DNA of 64,000 nt from Plantibacter sp. Leaf314 (GTDB taxonomy: Bacteria > Actinomycetota > Actinomycetes > Actinomycetales > Microbacteriaceae). Shown here piece after piece: positions 1 to 8,889 of the stretch. The translations under genes and the position numbers were made by a program. The stretch lies in the NCBI RefSeq assembly GCF_001423185.1, contig NZ_LMOB01000001.1, forward strand, positions 1,206,875 to 1,270,874, written 5' to 3'. A model generated the notes under the pieces. The model was not told the origin of the DNA, did not search any database, and was given only the letters and a program-made list of their open reading frames with translations. Numbering within the stretch: position 1 is the stretch's first letter; each line of letters starts with the position of its first letter.

Positions 1-238
1 GGGCGACGACACCGGTGCCCGGCACCACCAGGCCGGGGATGCCGACACCGATCGAGGTGAAGCTGTCGATCGGACGGTCGACCGCGAGGGCGAGTGCATG
101 GACGGCCTCGAGCGCCGTCTCCACCACGGCCTGAGCGCCCCGCCCGGTCGGGCGTCGGAGACGGTGCAGCAGGGCTCCGTCGTCGGTGACGACGACGGCG
201 TCGGTCTTCGTGCCGCCGATGTCGAGTCCCACCCTCAC
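1..238 (-). CDS. ROK family protein (sugar kinase-like), N-terminal part, cut by window edge
   Basis: Only the first 79 codons are inside the window; the gene runs off the left edge. The protein starts VRVGLDIGGTKTDAVVV, the phosphate-1 (DxGGTK) motif of the ROK/actin-like ATPase fold, and continues to GVGIPGLV, the second conserved segment of ROK sugar kinases. There is no N-terminal helix-turn-helix, so a sugar kinase is more likely than a ROK repressor. I chose the GTG at 238; it overlaps by four bases (GTGA) the stop of a 13-codon ORF that has a good ribosome site. The substrate cannot be read from this fragment. It lies near a mannoside uptake operon but is separated from it by a terminator and a gene on the other strand. 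Confidence 0.85.
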   Translation of the reverse strand, partial: MRVGLDIGGTKTDAVVVTDDGALLHRLRRPTGRGAQAVVETALEAVHALALAVDRPIDSFTSIGVGIPGLVVPGTGVVA

Positions 239-276
239 GCGGGTCGTCCGCGGAGATCGTCGTGGCTCGTGTGCAT
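235..276 (-). CDS. possible 13-aa leader peptide translationally coupled to the ROK gene
   Basis: The ATG at 276 is preceded by AAGGA at good spacing and opens MHTSHDDLRGRPA followed by TGA. That stop overlaps the GTG of the ROK gene as GTGA. The ROK start itself has no clear Shine-Dalgarno, so its translation may depend on termination of this small ORF. Alternatively the ORF is incidental and the ribosome site serves the ROK gene less directly. There is no conservation evidence. Confidence 0.35.
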   Translation of the reverse strand: MHTSHDDLRGRPA

Positions 277-318
277 GGCGTGATTCCTTCAGTCCCGGGT
301 GCGAGCTGCCCCCACCGG

Positions 319-339
319 TTTGTTTGCCAAGCTTACAAA
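319..339. promoter_or_regulatory. candidate operator: inverted repeat TTTGT-N11-ACAAA upstream of the ROK gene
   Basis: TTTGT at 319-323 and ACAAA at 335-339 form an inverted repeat in an A/T-rich patch that stands out in this GC-rich DNA, about 45 nt upstream of the leader ORF. The minus strand reads TAAGCT inside it, a plausible -10 box. Sugar operons are often controlled at such sites. No regulator gene is visible nearby, so this is only a candidate. Confidence 0.25.
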
Positions 340-492
340 TATTCGTGGCGCAAGTCCATGCCGCAGCCCGCCGTCCGACGCGATGACGCCCGATCCCCGC
401 CAGGTGTCGGCCTCCAGCGGTACCCTGGAGACCGGCCCGCAGCGCGCGGGCGGCCCGTTGACGGGCACCGAACACGGGGGACCCACACCACC

Positions 493-906
493 ATGAAGAA
501 GAACGCAGCAGCATTCCTCGGCGCGATCGCCGTCGCGGGCCTGCTCCTCACCGGCTGTGCCGGTGGCGCCCAGAGCAAGGCCGACGCCTGCAAGGTGATC
601 GAATCCGAGGTGACCGACTCCGCAGCCAAGCTCCAGTCCGGCCTCAGCTCGCTCTCCTCCGACCCCGAGGGCGCCGTGACGCAGCTCGACGACTTCGCGG
701 ACACCTTCGAAGCAGCCGCCGGCAAGGTCACGAACAAGGAGGTCAAGGACTCGGCCGACGCCTCCGTCGACGCCCTCCAGGCCTTCATCGAACAGGCGAG
801 GACCGCCGTCAGCGACCCGGCGACCGCCGACCAGACCGCCCTGACGGACTCCCTCTCGAAGCTCCAGTCCGAGTTCACGGACCTCGGTACGACCTGCAGC
901 CTCTGA
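493..906 (+). CDS. small secreted lipoprotein of unknown function
   Basis: A 137-residue protein with an N-terminal signal peptide (MKKN, then a hydrophobic stretch) ending in the lipobox LLTGC, so the mature protein should begin at lipidated Cys22 and sit on the outer face of the membrane. The mature part is polar and rich in Ala, Asp, Ser and Thr. It is predicted mostly helical, with heptad-like spacing (SEVTDSAAKLQSGLSSL), and has a second Cys near the C-terminus (TTCSL). A GGGGG run lies 11-12 nt before the ATG. It is a single gene facing a bidirectional terminator. I recognise no enzymatic motif; the function is unknown. Confidence 0.8.
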   Translation: MKKNAAAFLGAIAVAGLLLTGCAGGAQSKADACKVIESEVTDSAAKLQSGLSSLSSDPEGAVTQLDDFADTFEAAAGKVTNKEVKDSADASVDALQAFIEQARTAVSDPATADQTALTDSLSKLQSEFTDLGTTCSL

Positions 907-920
907 GTCCTCACCGTCAC

Positions 921-958
921 GGAACGGGCCCCGGATCACCTGATCCGGGGCCCGTTCC
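921..958. terminator. bidirectional transcription terminator
   Basis: A perfect 18-bp inverted repeat (921-938 with 941-958) around a 2-nt loop lies between the convergent lipoprotein and mannosidase genes. There is no U-tract, as is usual for this GC-rich genome. It can serve both strands. Confidence 0.85.
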
Positions 959-962
959 GGGT

Positions 963-3900
963 TCAGTGCACGCGGGCGACCCGCATCGTGAGGATCTCGA
1001 ACGGGCGCAGGCGCAGCTCCACGGACCCGTCGGGGGCGAGTCGAGGCTGTTCGCCGTGCTCACGCTCGAGGAGGTCCGTCCGTCGGACCGACCGGACCGG
1101 GAACCCGAAGGACACCCGACCGGCCGACCGACCGCCGGTGGCCTCGTAGAGTCGGACGACCAGATCGCCTGAGCGGTCCTCCGCGAGCTTGACGGCCTCG
1201 ACGACGATGCCGGGGCGGTCGACGACGACGATCGGGTCCACCGCCGCACCCTGGACCGGCCGAAGCGGCAGGTTGATCCGATACCCCTCCGCCGCGGCGT
1301 CGAGGATCCCGGCGCCGACCGTGAGGGTCGACCGGAGGACGTGCTCCCCCTGGTCCGCCGTCGGGTCCGGGAACCGGGGCGCCCGCAGCAGCGACTGCCG
1401 GACGAGCGTCGTCGTGCCGCCGTCCTCGCGCGTGGTGCGGGTGACGTCGTGTCCGTAGGTGGAGTCGTTGGCCACCGCCAGGCCGTACCCGGGCTCCCCG
1501 ACGTGCACCCACCGGTGCGCCGCCGTCTCGAAGCGGGCGGCATCCCAGGAGGTGTTCACGGCCGTCGGACGGTCGACGTGGCCGAACTGGATCTCGGAGC
1601 TCGCGACGTCGGCCCGGACGTCCAGCGGGAAGGCGAGTTTCAGCAGCTTCTGGCGCTCGTGCCAGTCGACGGCCGTCAGGATGTCGACGGTCGGACGCCC
1701 TGCGTCGAGCGCGATCGTCTGGGTGACCGAGGAGGACCCGAAGCTCCGACGGACGAGGACCGCGACGCGCCCAGGCGTCTCGAGCGCGACCTCGACGACG
1801 TCGGCCCGGTCCAGCACGGTCCAGTGCGTCCGATCAGCCAGGTCCACGTCCCAGGCGTCCCACTGGTTCGGAGTGTCGCGGAAGAGCTGCAGCTCCGCAG
1901 CAGCGGCACCGGGCGCGACGACCTCCCGGTCCGCCGCGAGGTCGAGGACGGAGGTGACGCGCCCGTCCGGGTCGACCGTGACGCGGACGAGGCCGTTGTC
2001 GAGGACGAAGCAACCGTCGGCCCGCCCGGACAGGACGGCTCGGCCGGCCGTGGTCGTGGCCGCGACACCGAGGGCCGGTACGCCGTCGACGACGAACGGT
2101 GACGCGTTCGCGAACCCGGCCGGTCCGCCGTCCCCCGGCGCGGCGAGCGCACGGAGTGACTCGTCGACGAGCGCGGTCAGACGTTCGGCCACGGCTTGGT
2201 AGTTCGCCTCCGCGACCTGGTGGACCCAGGCGATCGACGAACCCGGCAGGATGTCGTGGAACTGCTGGAGGAGGACGGTGTGCCACGCCTCGTCGAGGGC
2301 GTCGTAGGGGTACTCGGCACCGGTCCTGATCGCCGCCGTCGCCGCCCAGAGCTCCGCCTCGCGGAGCAGATGCTCGCTCCGGCGGTTGCCCCGTTTCGTC
2401 CTGGCCTGCGAGGTGTAGGTCCCCCGGTGGAACTCCAGGTAGAGCTCCCCCGACCACACCGGCGGCGAGGGATAGTCGGCCCGGGCTGCTGCGAAGAACG
2501 CACTCGGCGTGCCGATCTCGACCGTGGGCGAGCCCTCGAGCGACCTCGTCCTGACGGCGGCAGCGAGCATCTCGCGCGTCGGTCCACCGCCACCGTCGCC
2601 GTGACCGAACGGGAGCAGCGAGACGTTCGACTCACCCTTCTCCTGGAACTGCCGCTGCGCACGGTGGAGGTCGGTCGCCGCGAGCGCCGAGTTGTAGGTG
2701 TCCGCCGGCGGGAAGTGGGTGAAGACCCGGGTGCCGTCGATCCCCTCCCACAGGAAGGTGTGATGCGGGAAGCGGTTCGTCTCGTTCCAGGAGACCTTCT
2801 GCGTCAGGAAGTCCGTGGCGCCGGCTGCGGCGACGATCTGCGGCATCGCCGCGGAGTACCCGAAGGAGTCCGGCAGCCACACCTCCGTCAGGTCCAGCCC
2901 GAACTCCTCCAGGAAGAACCGTTTCCCGGCGACGAACTGGCGAGCCATGGCCTCCCCTCCCGGGAGGTTGGTGTCCGACTCCACCCACATGCCGCCCACG
3001 GGGACGAAGCGTCCCTCCGCGACCCGCGACCGGATGCGCTCGAAGAGCTCCGGGTAGTGGTCGCGCATCCAGGCGAACTGCTGGGCGGAGGAGCAGGCGA
3101 ACACGAAGTCGGGGTCGTGGTCCATGAGGTCCAGGACGTTCGAGAAGGTGCGCGCACACTTGCGGATGGTCTCCCGCACGGGCCACAACCAGGCCGAGTC
3201 GATGTGGGCGTGACCGACGGCGACGATGCGGTGCGCGCTCGCGGAGGCGGGAGCGGCGAGCAGCGGCGCGAGCACGTCGCGGCCGAGCTGCGCGGTCCCG
3301 GCGACGTCGTCGGGATCGACCTCCTGCACGGCCCCGCCGAGACCACGCAGGAGCTCGGCCCGCCGAGGCTGCTCCGGACCGAGTTCACATCGGAGGCCGT
3401 CGAGCGTCCAGCAGTCCTGCAGCAGCTCCCAGACCGTGACGTCGAGCTGGACGACGTCGACGCGATTGAGGCGGTAGATCGGATCCGTGCCGGCGGTCGC
3501 GGGATCGCCGAGCGGGGTGGGCGCGAAGTCCCACACTCCGGCGACGTCCGGGTTCGAGGCCGCCTCCACCCAGACGTCGACGACGCCGCCCGCGCCGACC
3601 TGCACCGGGACGTGCATGTTCAGGGGTTCGAGCGCCTTCACGATCCGGCCGCTCGGGTCGTACACGAGACCCTCCGCCTGGAATCCGGGTTGAGCGATGG
3701 AGAACCCGAGGTCGATCAGGAGCTCGATGCGCGTCCCCGGCTCGTCCCACCCGGCGGGCACGGTCCCCGTGACGTGGAACCAGGTGGTCCCCCACGGTCT
3801 CCCCCAGGCGTCGCCGACGGCGAACGGCCGGTGATCCGCGGCGACGGCGGTCTCGAACGGCACGGGCTCACCCGGGACCTCCCAAGCCGTCACGTCGAGT

Positions 3901-3989
3901 GGCGCCGACCTCCGGAGGAGCGCCGGGGTGAGCCGCTCCCGCATGAAGCGGACGATCCGGGCTTCGGTGAGCGCGTCGTCATGGTGCAT
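963..3989 (-). CDS. alpha-mannosidase, glycoside hydrolase family 38
   Basis: A 1008-residue cytoplasmic retaining alpha-mannosidase (no signal peptide), normal length for the family. It opens with a beta-rich ancillary region (about 1-250). The GH38 catalytic domain carries the zinc-binding HAHID motif at 260-264 and WLPDSFGYS, whose Asp374 is the expected nucleophile. A helical middle region and C-terminal beta domains follow. It is the last gene of an operon after a substrate-binding protein and two permeases. The inferred role is therefore trimming of imported mannosides or mannose-containing glycans to mannose. The ATG at 3989 is preceded by GAAGGG. The exact linkage specificity cannot be told. 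Confidence 0.92.
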   Translation of the reverse strand: MHHDDALTEARIVRFMRERLTPALLRRSAPLDVTAWEVPGEPVPFETAVAADHRPFAVGDAWGRPWGTTWFHVTGTVPAGWDEPGTRIELLIDLGFSIAQPGFQAEGLVYDPSGRIVKALEPLNMHVPVQVGAGGVVDVWVEAASNPDVAGVWDFAPTPLGDPATAGTDPIYRLNRVDVVQLDVTVWELLQDCWTLDGLRCELGPEQPRRAELLRGLGGAVQEVDPDDVAGTAQLGRDVLAPLLAAPASASAHRIVAVGHAHIDSAWLWPVRETIRKCARTFSNVLDLMDHDPDFVFACSSAQQFAWMRDHYPELFERIRSRVAEGRFVPVGGMWVESDTNLPGGEAMARQFVAGKRFFLEEFGLDLTEVWLPDSFGYSAAMPQIVAAAGATDFLTQKVSWNETNRFPHHTFLWEGIDGTRVFTHFPPADTYNSALAATDLHRAQRQFQEKGESNVSLLPFGHGDGGGGPTREMLAAAVRTRSLEGSPTVEIGTPSAFFAAARADYPSPPVWSGELYLEFHRGTYTSQARTKRGNRRSEHLLREAELWAATAAIRTGAEYPYDALDEAWHTVLLQQFHDILPGSSIAWVHQVAEANYQAVAERLTALVDESLRALAAPGDGGPAGFANASPFVVDGVPALGVAATTTAGRAVLSGRADGCFVLDNGLVRVTVDPDGRVTSVLDLAADREVVAPGAAAAELQLFRDTPNQWDAWDVDLADRTHWTVLDRADVVEVALETPGRVAVLVRRSFGSSSVTQTIALDAGRPTVDILTAVDWHERQKLLKLAFPLDVRADVASSEIQFGHVDRPTAVNTSWDAARFETAAHRWVHVGEPGYGLAVANDSTYGHDVTRTTREDGGTTTLVRQSLLRAPRFPDPTADQGEHVLRSTLTVGAGILDAAAEGYRINLPLRPVQGAAVDPIVVVDRPGIVVEAVKLAEDRSGDLVVRLYEATGGRSAGRVSFGFPVRSVRRTDLLEREHGEQPRLAPDGSVELRLRPFEILTMRVARVH

Positions 3990-4037
3990 GGTGGAGCCCT
4001 TCGTTCGAGACGGTGGTACCGGGTCGGACGCGGCCGA

Positions 4038-4955
4038 CTACTTCACGGAGCCCTCCGTGAGCCCGCCCCGCCAGAACCGCTGGAGCACGATCATCGCGAT
4101 CGCGAGCGGGATGATCGACAGCAGTGCACCACCGGTGGTGAGCTCGTAGAACCCCGGGAGGCGGTCGACCTGGCTCCGCCAGTTGTTGAGTCCCAGCGTG
4201 ATCGGATACAGGGAGCTGTCCGACAGCATGACGAGCGGGAGGAAGTAGTTGTTCCAGATGCCGACCAGTTGGAACAGGAAGACGGTCACGAGCGCCGGCG
4301 TCAGGATCGTCAAGCCGACCGTGTGGAAGATGCGCAACTCGCTCGCGCCGTCGATCCGAGCCGCCTCGATGAGCGAGTCGTCGATCGTCGCGTCGGCGTA
4401 GATCCGACAGAGGAACAGGCCGAACGGCGAGACGAGCGACGGGAGCAGCACCGCCCAGTACGTGTTCGCGAGCCCCAGCTGGCTGAAGAGCAGGAAGAGC
4501 GGCAGCGCCGTCGCGGTACCGGGGACGAGCACCCCGCCGAGGATGGTGCCGAACACGAGGTTCCGACCCCGGAACCGGTACTTCGCGAGGGCATAGCCAC
4601 CGGCTGCTGCGAGGTAGGTCGCGACGAGCGCGCCGACACCCGCGTAGAGCACCGAGTTGCCGAACCACCGGACGAAGATGCCGCCGTCGTAGGTGAGCAC
4701 CTCGTGCAGGTTCGACCAGAGGGAGAACTCCGAACCGAGGAGGAACCCGTTGCTCCCGAAGAGGTCCTCGGTGCTCTTCGTGGCCGCGACGACGACCCAG
4801 TACACCGGCACGAGGAAGTACACGGCGACCACGACGAGGACGCCCGTCACGATGACGCGCGAGGCCCGGGAGCCGCCTGGGCGTCCGTGCCGGTCCGTCA
4901 GCCGCTGCGACCGCTTCGACGCGGTCGCGGTCGTGATGCTCCTGGTCGTGCTCAT
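4038..4955 (-). CDS. carbohydrate ABC transporter permease (MalG type)
   Basis: A 305-residue inner-membrane permease of the CUT1 class. After a short basic N-terminus come six hydrophobic segments. The cytoplasmic EAA loop, EAARIDGASELRIFHTVGL, contacts the ATPase, and the C-terminus ends in FWRGGLTEGSVK, typical of MalG-like subunits. The ATG overlaps the stop of the upstream permease gene (ATGA) and has GGAGG seven bases upstream. With its partner permease it forms the channel for the operon's sugar ligand. No ATPase gene is present in the operon. CUT1 systems in actinobacteria commonly share an MsiK-like ATPase encoded elsewhere. Confidence 0.93.
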   Translation of the reverse strand: MSTTRSITTATASKRSQRLTDRHGRPGGSRASRVIVTGVLVVVAVYFLVPVYWVVVAATKSTEDLFGSNGFLLGSEFSLWSNLHEVLTYDGGIFVRWFGNSVLYAGVGALVATYLAAAGGYALAKYRFRGRNLVFGTILGGVLVPGTATALPLFLLFSQLGLANTYWAVLLPSLVSPFGLFLCRIYADATIDDSLIEAARIDGASELRIFHTVGLTILTPALVTVFLFQLVGIWNNYFLPLVMLSDSSLYPITLGLNNWRSQVDRLPGFYELTTGGALLSIIPLAIAMIVLQRFWRGGLTEGSVK

Positions 4956-5905
4956 GACGCCCTCCTCGAGGTCAGTCGGAGGAAGGCGAACGAGAGCGCG
5001 AACGCGACCACGGCGATCAGCACGGCCTGCGCGGCCGCCACGTTGTAGTCGTTGTAGGCGAAGGCGGTCGTATATGCGCTGAGGTTCGGCGTGTACTCGT
5101 TGTCGATCGCCGGCGAGACGGTCTGCAACACCTGCGGCTCGGCGAAGAGCTGCAGGGTGCCGATGATCGAGAACACCGTCGTGAGGATGAGCGCCGGTCG
5201 GATGAGCGGCAGCTGGATGCTCATCGCGACCCGGAACGGTCCGGCACCGTCGACCTTCGCCGCTTCGTACACCTCACCGGGGATGGCCTTCAGCTGGGCG
5301 ACGATGATCATCATGTTGTAGCCGGTGTAGGTCCACGTCACGATGTTGGCGATGGACCAGAGCACGGTGCCTGCGCCGAGGAAGTCGAGTTCGATCCCCA
5401 TCGCACCGGCGATGTCGATGATCGGGCTGAGCCCTGGGACGTAGAGGAACGACCACAGGATCGTCGCGATCACGCCGGGGATGCCGTATGGCAGGAAGTA
5501 CACGGCCCGGAAGAACCCGGGCCACTTCGCGGAGGCGGACTCGAGCAGGAGCGCCAGCAGGGTGCACAGGGCGATCATGACCGTGACCTGCACCACGCCG
5601 AAGAGGAGCATCCGGCCGATCGAGGCGATGAAGTTGCCGTTCTCCAAGGCTTGGACGTAGTTGGAGAACCAGGCGAACTCGGTGGTGACCCCCTCCTCAC
5701 CGAAGACGCCCTTCCGCGAGACGCGGAGGAAGCTGCTGCCGATCGCGACGATGATCGGCAGGATGAAGGTGAGGATGAAGAGCGCCAGGAACGGTCCGAG
5801 GAGCACCCACGGGGCCGCGACCGAGGTCCGGCGTCGGCGCTGCGCTCCCGGGCGCGACGGGTCGCCAGACGCACCACGGTCCGGGCGTTCCGTGACGGCG
5901 GTCAC
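4952..5905 (-). CDS. carbohydrate ABC transporter permease (MalF type)
   Basis: A 317-residue permease with an N-terminal cytoplasmic tail rich in Arg and Pro, six membrane segments and the EAA loop EVYEAAKVDGAGPFRVAMSI. It pairs with the next gene to form the heterodimeric membrane domain. I chose the GTG at 5905: it overlaps the stop of the binding-protein gene as GTGA, and the reading frame upstream of it belongs to that gene's antisense-like frame. Both junctions of this gene are four-base overlaps, indicating tight translational coupling of the operon. Confidence 0.92.
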   Translation of the reverse strand: MTAVTERPDRGASGDPSRPGAQRRRRTSVAAPWVLLGPFLALFILTFILPIIVAIGSSFLRVSRKGVFGEEGVTTEFAWFSNYVQALENGNFIASIGRMLLFGVVQVTVMIALCTLLALLLESASAKWPGFFRAVYFLPYGIPGVIATILWSFLYVPGLSPIIDIAGAMGIELDFLGAGTVLWSIANIVTWTYTGYNMMIIVAQLKAIPGEVYEAAKVDGAGPFRVAMSIQLPLIRPALILTTVFSIIGTLQLFAEPQVLQTVSPAIDNEYTPNLSAYTTAFAYNDYNVAAAQAVLIAVVAFALSFAFLRLTSRRAS

Positions 5906-7239
5906 GACGCCGCCTCGATCCGAAGCCCCTTGTTGCGGAACGCGGTGATGACGTCGCGCTGACCCTGGACCACCGCGTCCACGAGGGTGCCGCCCGAGGC
6001 CTTGGCCCGGAACCCGTCGGCGAGGATGTTGAAGGTCTGCTGCGTCAGCGGCCACCACTGCCATTCGTCGTTCTGTTCCGTGGCCGCCGGCACGAAGACC
6101 TCCTCGTTGTAGTTCTGGCCGCCGAAGAACTCGCTCGGCTGCTGTCGGCCGGCACCGATGTAGGCGTCGTTCGGTGACCAGCCGATGCCGGAGTGCTCGA
6201 TCATGGCGTCGATACCGGCTTCGCTCGTCGTCATCCACACGGCGAACTCGAGCGCCTCCCGCGGGTGGGCGCTGTTCGCCAGGACGGCGGCCGTGGACCC
6301 ACCCTGGAAGGTCGAACCGTACCCACCGCTCGCCCACCGTGGCAACGGCGCGACCCGCCACTTGCCCTCGGCCCCGGAGACACCCTGCAGGAGGGCGTCT
6401 CCCCAGCTGGCGCCGGCGACCGACGCGATCGAGTCCTTCGCCGCAGCGGCGAACCAGGCCGGTGAGAACTGGCTGTAGGAGGTGGTCATGACGCCCTCGT
6501 CGATGGCCCGGTCGAAGAATCGCGCCGTCTCGAGGGTCGCGTCGTCCGTCATGTCGACGATCCATCGGTCGCCGTCGACGCGGAACCAGGACGCGCCGGC
6601 CTGGGTCGCCATGGCCGCGAACCACGAGGCGTCGTCGAGGGCGAAGCAGTCCAGGTACATGCCTGCCTCGCGCACCGCCCCCGCCACCTGGAACCAGTCG
6701 TCCCAGGTGGTCGGCGGCTTCGCGCCCACCCGGTCGAGCAGATCCGGCCGGTAGTACAGCGCCATGGGACCGGAGTCCTGGGGGATCCCGTACACCCCGT
6801 CGACGTAGGAGACCTGGTTCCAGAGGGTCTCGTTGTACCGCGACGCGACCTCGTCGGCGCCGTAGCGCCGGAGGTCGATCAGCCCGTTCACGAGCAGGAA
6901 CTCGGGGAGGGTCCGCATCTCGACCTGTGCGAGATCCGGGCCACCGCCAGCTGCGAGCGCCGAGTAGAGCTTCTGATACCCGCCGTCGTTGCCGCCGGGG
7001 ATCCACACGGCCTCGACCTGGACGTTCGGGTGGTCGGCGTTCCAGACGTCCGCGACCTTCTGGAGGTCCTTCAACCAGGCCCAGTACGTGAGGGTGATCC
7101 GTTCGCCCGAGCCGATCGGGGCGATCGTCCGACCCGTGTTCGGCGACACCGTGCCCGGAGTGGAACAGCCCGCCAGGAGCGCCGTCGCCCCACCCGCCGC
7201 AGCCCAGGCGAGCAGCTGTCTTCTCGTCATCGGTGACAT
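5902..7239 (-). CDS. sugar ABC transporter substrate-binding lipoprotein
   Basis: A 445-residue extracellular solute-binding protein (family 1). The N-terminus MTRRQLLAW with paired Arg followed by the lipobox LLAGC (Cys25) suggests a lipoprotein signal, possibly Tat-routed. The mature part has the usual features of oligosaccharide binders, such as the GGGPDLAQVE segment, many Trp residues and WMTTSEAG. It is the first gene of the operon; GAGGA lies six bases before the ATG. The downstream alpha-mannosidase suggests that the ligand is a mannoside, which is inference from context only. Met4 is an alternative start. Confidence 0.92.
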   Translation of the reverse strand: MSPMTRRQLLAWAAAGGATALLAGCSTPGTVSPNTGRTIAPIGSGERITLTYWAWLKDLQKVADVWNADHPNVQVEAVWIPGGNDGGYQKLYSALAAGGGPDLAQVEMRTLPEFLLVNGLIDLRRYGADEVASRYNETLWNQVSYVDGVYGIPQDSGPMALYYRPDLLDRVGAKPPTTWDDWFQVAGAVREAGMYLDCFALDDASWFAAMATQAGASWFRVDGDRWIVDMTDDATLETARFFDRAIDEGVMTTSYSQFSPAWFAAAAKDSIASVAGASWGDALLQGVSGAEGKWRVAPLPRWASGGYGSTFQGGSTAAVLANSAHPREALEFAVWMTTSEAGIDAMIEHSGIGWSPNDAYIGAGRQQPSEFFGGQNYNEEVFVPAATEQNDEWQWWPLTQQTFNILADGFRAKASGGTLVDAVVQGQRDVITAFRNKGLRIEAAS

Positions 7240-7275
7240 CGATGGTCCTCACTTCGTCGTCGAGGTGGTCCATCG

Positions 7276-7281
7276 ACGCTA
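7276..7281 (-). promoter_or_regulatory. probable -10 box of the mannoside operon
   Basis: TAGCGT on the minus strand lies 36 nt upstream of the binding-protein ATG. That gives a short 5' leader that includes the GAGGA ribosome site. No convincing -35 hexamer is seen at the right distance, which leaves room for an activator. Confidence 0.4.
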
Positions 7282-7318
7282 ACACGACCGTCCGGAACCG
7301 CGTCGAGACCCGAACGGC

Positions 7319-7356
7319 GGACGGGGCCCGGGAGCGTGTGCTCCCGGACCCCGTCC
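7319..7356 (-). terminator. terminator of icd
   Basis: A 17-bp stem with one mismatch and a GTGT loop lies about 33 nt downstream of the icd stop. It separates icd from the mannoside operon, which is transcribed in the same direction. Confidence 0.8.
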
Positions 7357-7388
7357 GTGTGGTGCTGGTGTCGGTCAGGCCGACGTCA

Positions 7389-8603
7389 TCAGGCCAGGCG
7401 CGCCTTGAGGTTCGCCGAGATCGTCTCGAGGAACTCCTCGGTCGTCTGGTAGGCCTGCTCGGGCCCGACGAGGAGCGCGAGGTCCTTCGTCATGGCGCCG
7501 GACTCGACCGTCTTGATGACGACGTCCTCGAGGGTCGCTGCGAACTCGATGAGCTCCTGGTTGTCGTCCAGCACGCCGCGGTGCTGCAGGCCACGGGTCC
7601 ACGCGAAGATCGACGCGATCGGGTTCGTGGACGTGGGCTTGCCCTGCTGGTGCTGACGGTAGTGACGCGTGACGGTGCCGTGCGCCGCCTCAGCCTCGAC
7701 GATCTTGCCGTCCGGGGTGGCGAGCACGCTCGTCATGAGGCCGAGAGAACCGAAGCCCTGGGCGACGGTGTCGGACTGGACGTCGCCGTCGTAGTTCTTG
7801 CACGCCCAGACGTAGCCGCCCTCCCACTTCATGGCCGAAGCGACCATGTCGTCGATGAGGCGGTGCTCGTAGGTGATGCCCGCGGCCTCGAACTGCTCCT
7901 TGAACTCGGCGTCGAAGATCTCCTGGAAGATGTCCTTGAAGCGGCCGTCGTAGGCCTTCAGGATCGTGTTCTTCGTGGAGAGGTACACCGGGTAGTTGCG
8001 GTTGAGGCCGTAGTTGAGGCTCGCCCGTGCGAAGTCGCGGATGGAGGCGTCGAGGTTGTACTGCACCTGGGCGATGCCGTCGCCCGGCGACTGGAAGACC
8101 TCGAACTTCTGCGGCTCCGAGCCGTCGTCGGGCGTGAACTCGACCGTGAGCTTGCCCTCGCCCTTGAAGAGGAAGTCGGTCGCGCGGTACTGGTCGCCGA
8201 ACGCGTGACGGCCGATGATGATCGGCTTGTTCCAGCCCGGGACGAGCCGCGGGATGTTCGAGATGATGATCGGCTCGCGGAAGATGACGCCGCCGAGGAT
8301 GTTGCGGATGGTCCCGTTCGGGCTCCGCCACATCTTCTTCAGGCCGAACTCCTCGACCCGCGCCTCGTCGGGGGTGATCGTGGCGCACTTGACGCCGACG
8401 CCGTGCTTCTGGATGGCGTGCGCGGCGTCGATCGTGATCTGGTCGTCCGTCTCGTCACGCTTCTCGATGCCGAGGTCGTAGTACTCGAGGTTCACATCGA
8501 GGTAGGGGTGGATGAGCGAGTCCTTGATGAACTGCCAGATGATGCGAGTCATCTCATCGCCGTCGAGTTCGACGACGGTGCCTTCGACCTTGATCTTCGA
8601 CAC
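7389..8603 (-). CDS. icd: NADP-dependent isocitrate dehydrogenase
   Basis: A 404-residue homodimer-type enzyme (the class shared with eukaryotic IDH1/2) that oxidatively decarboxylates isocitrate to 2-oxoglutarate in the TCA cycle. The N-terminus [18 protein letters not shown] and the segment containing [10 protein letters not shown] are diagnostic. The product ends SANLKARLA. The start is GTG at 8603, with AAAGGA seven bases upstream. In-frame codons further upstream have no ribosome site and are not family-like. It is a single-gene unit with its own terminator. Confidence 0.96.
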   Translation of the reverse strand: MSKIKVEGTVVELDGDEMTRIIWQFIKDSLIHPYLDVNLEYYDLGIEKRDETDDQITIDAAHAIQKHGVGVKCATITPDEARVEEFGLKKMWRSPNGTIRNILGGVIFREPIIISNIPRLVPGWNKPIIIGRHAFGDQYRATDFLFKGEGKLTVEFTPDDGSEPQKFEVFQSPGDGIAQVQYNLDASIRDFARASLNYGLNRNYPVYLSTKNTILKAYDGRFKDIFQEIFDAEFKEQFEAAGITYEHRLIDDMVASAMKWEGGYVWACKNYDGDVQSDTVAQGFGSLGLMTSVLATPDGKIVEAEAAHGTVTRHYRQHQQGKPTSTNPIASIFAWTRGLQHRGVLDDNQELIEFAATLEDVVIKTVESGAMTKDLALLVGPEQAYQTTEEFLETISANLKARLA

Positions 8604-8724
8604 TGGTTGTCCTTTCTGATGCCGCCCTGAGCCGAGCGGCCTACGGAGGTGCGCACGCGGTGGAGTGCTCCGCATGGCATGGAGGAGACCGCATCCGAAA
8701 GGTGGGACGGCACGGCCAGCACCT

Positions 8725-8730
8725 AGCTTA
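8725..8730 (-). promoter_or_regulatory. candidate icd -10 box
   Basis: TAAGCT on the minus strand, in the context TTGTAAGCTAGG, lies about 120 nt before the icd start within the 286-nt gap that icd shares with the divergent GNAT gene. The same TTGTAAGCT-like string occurs upstream of the ROK gene. The -35 is weak, so this is tentative. Nothing else recognisable is in the gap apart from the GNAT promoter. Confidence 0.3.
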
Positions 8731-8877
8731 CAAGACGCGCCAGGTCTCTTGACATCGAGACAGTTCCGGATCGCCGACCGGCGGAGCCCTCGCCGTCGAC
8801 TGAGGATCCGCCGTGGGTGTGCGCGCCCGGGGGCGTGTCGGCACCCGGGCGGACTATCCGCGGTGGGCCGGACAGGT

Positions 8878-8883
8878 TAGCCT
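8878..8883 (+). promoter_or_regulatory. -10 box of a leaderless transcript (GNAT gene)
   Basis: TAGCCT ends six bases before the ATG at 8890, and there is no ribosome-binding site between them. Transcription should start at or next to the A of the start codon. Confidence 0.55.
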
Positions 8884-8889
8884 GAAGTC

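Noticed and set aside
2196..5048. A 950-codon open frame on the + strand opposite the mannosidase and permease
   Set aside because: Shadow of the GC-rich coding strand; no family features, whereas the minus strand encodes clear GH38 and permease motifs.
8749..8754. TTGACA on the + strand as a -35 for the GNAT gene
   Set aside because: No -10 box lies 16-18 nt downstream; the leaderless-type box at 8878 explains the start better.
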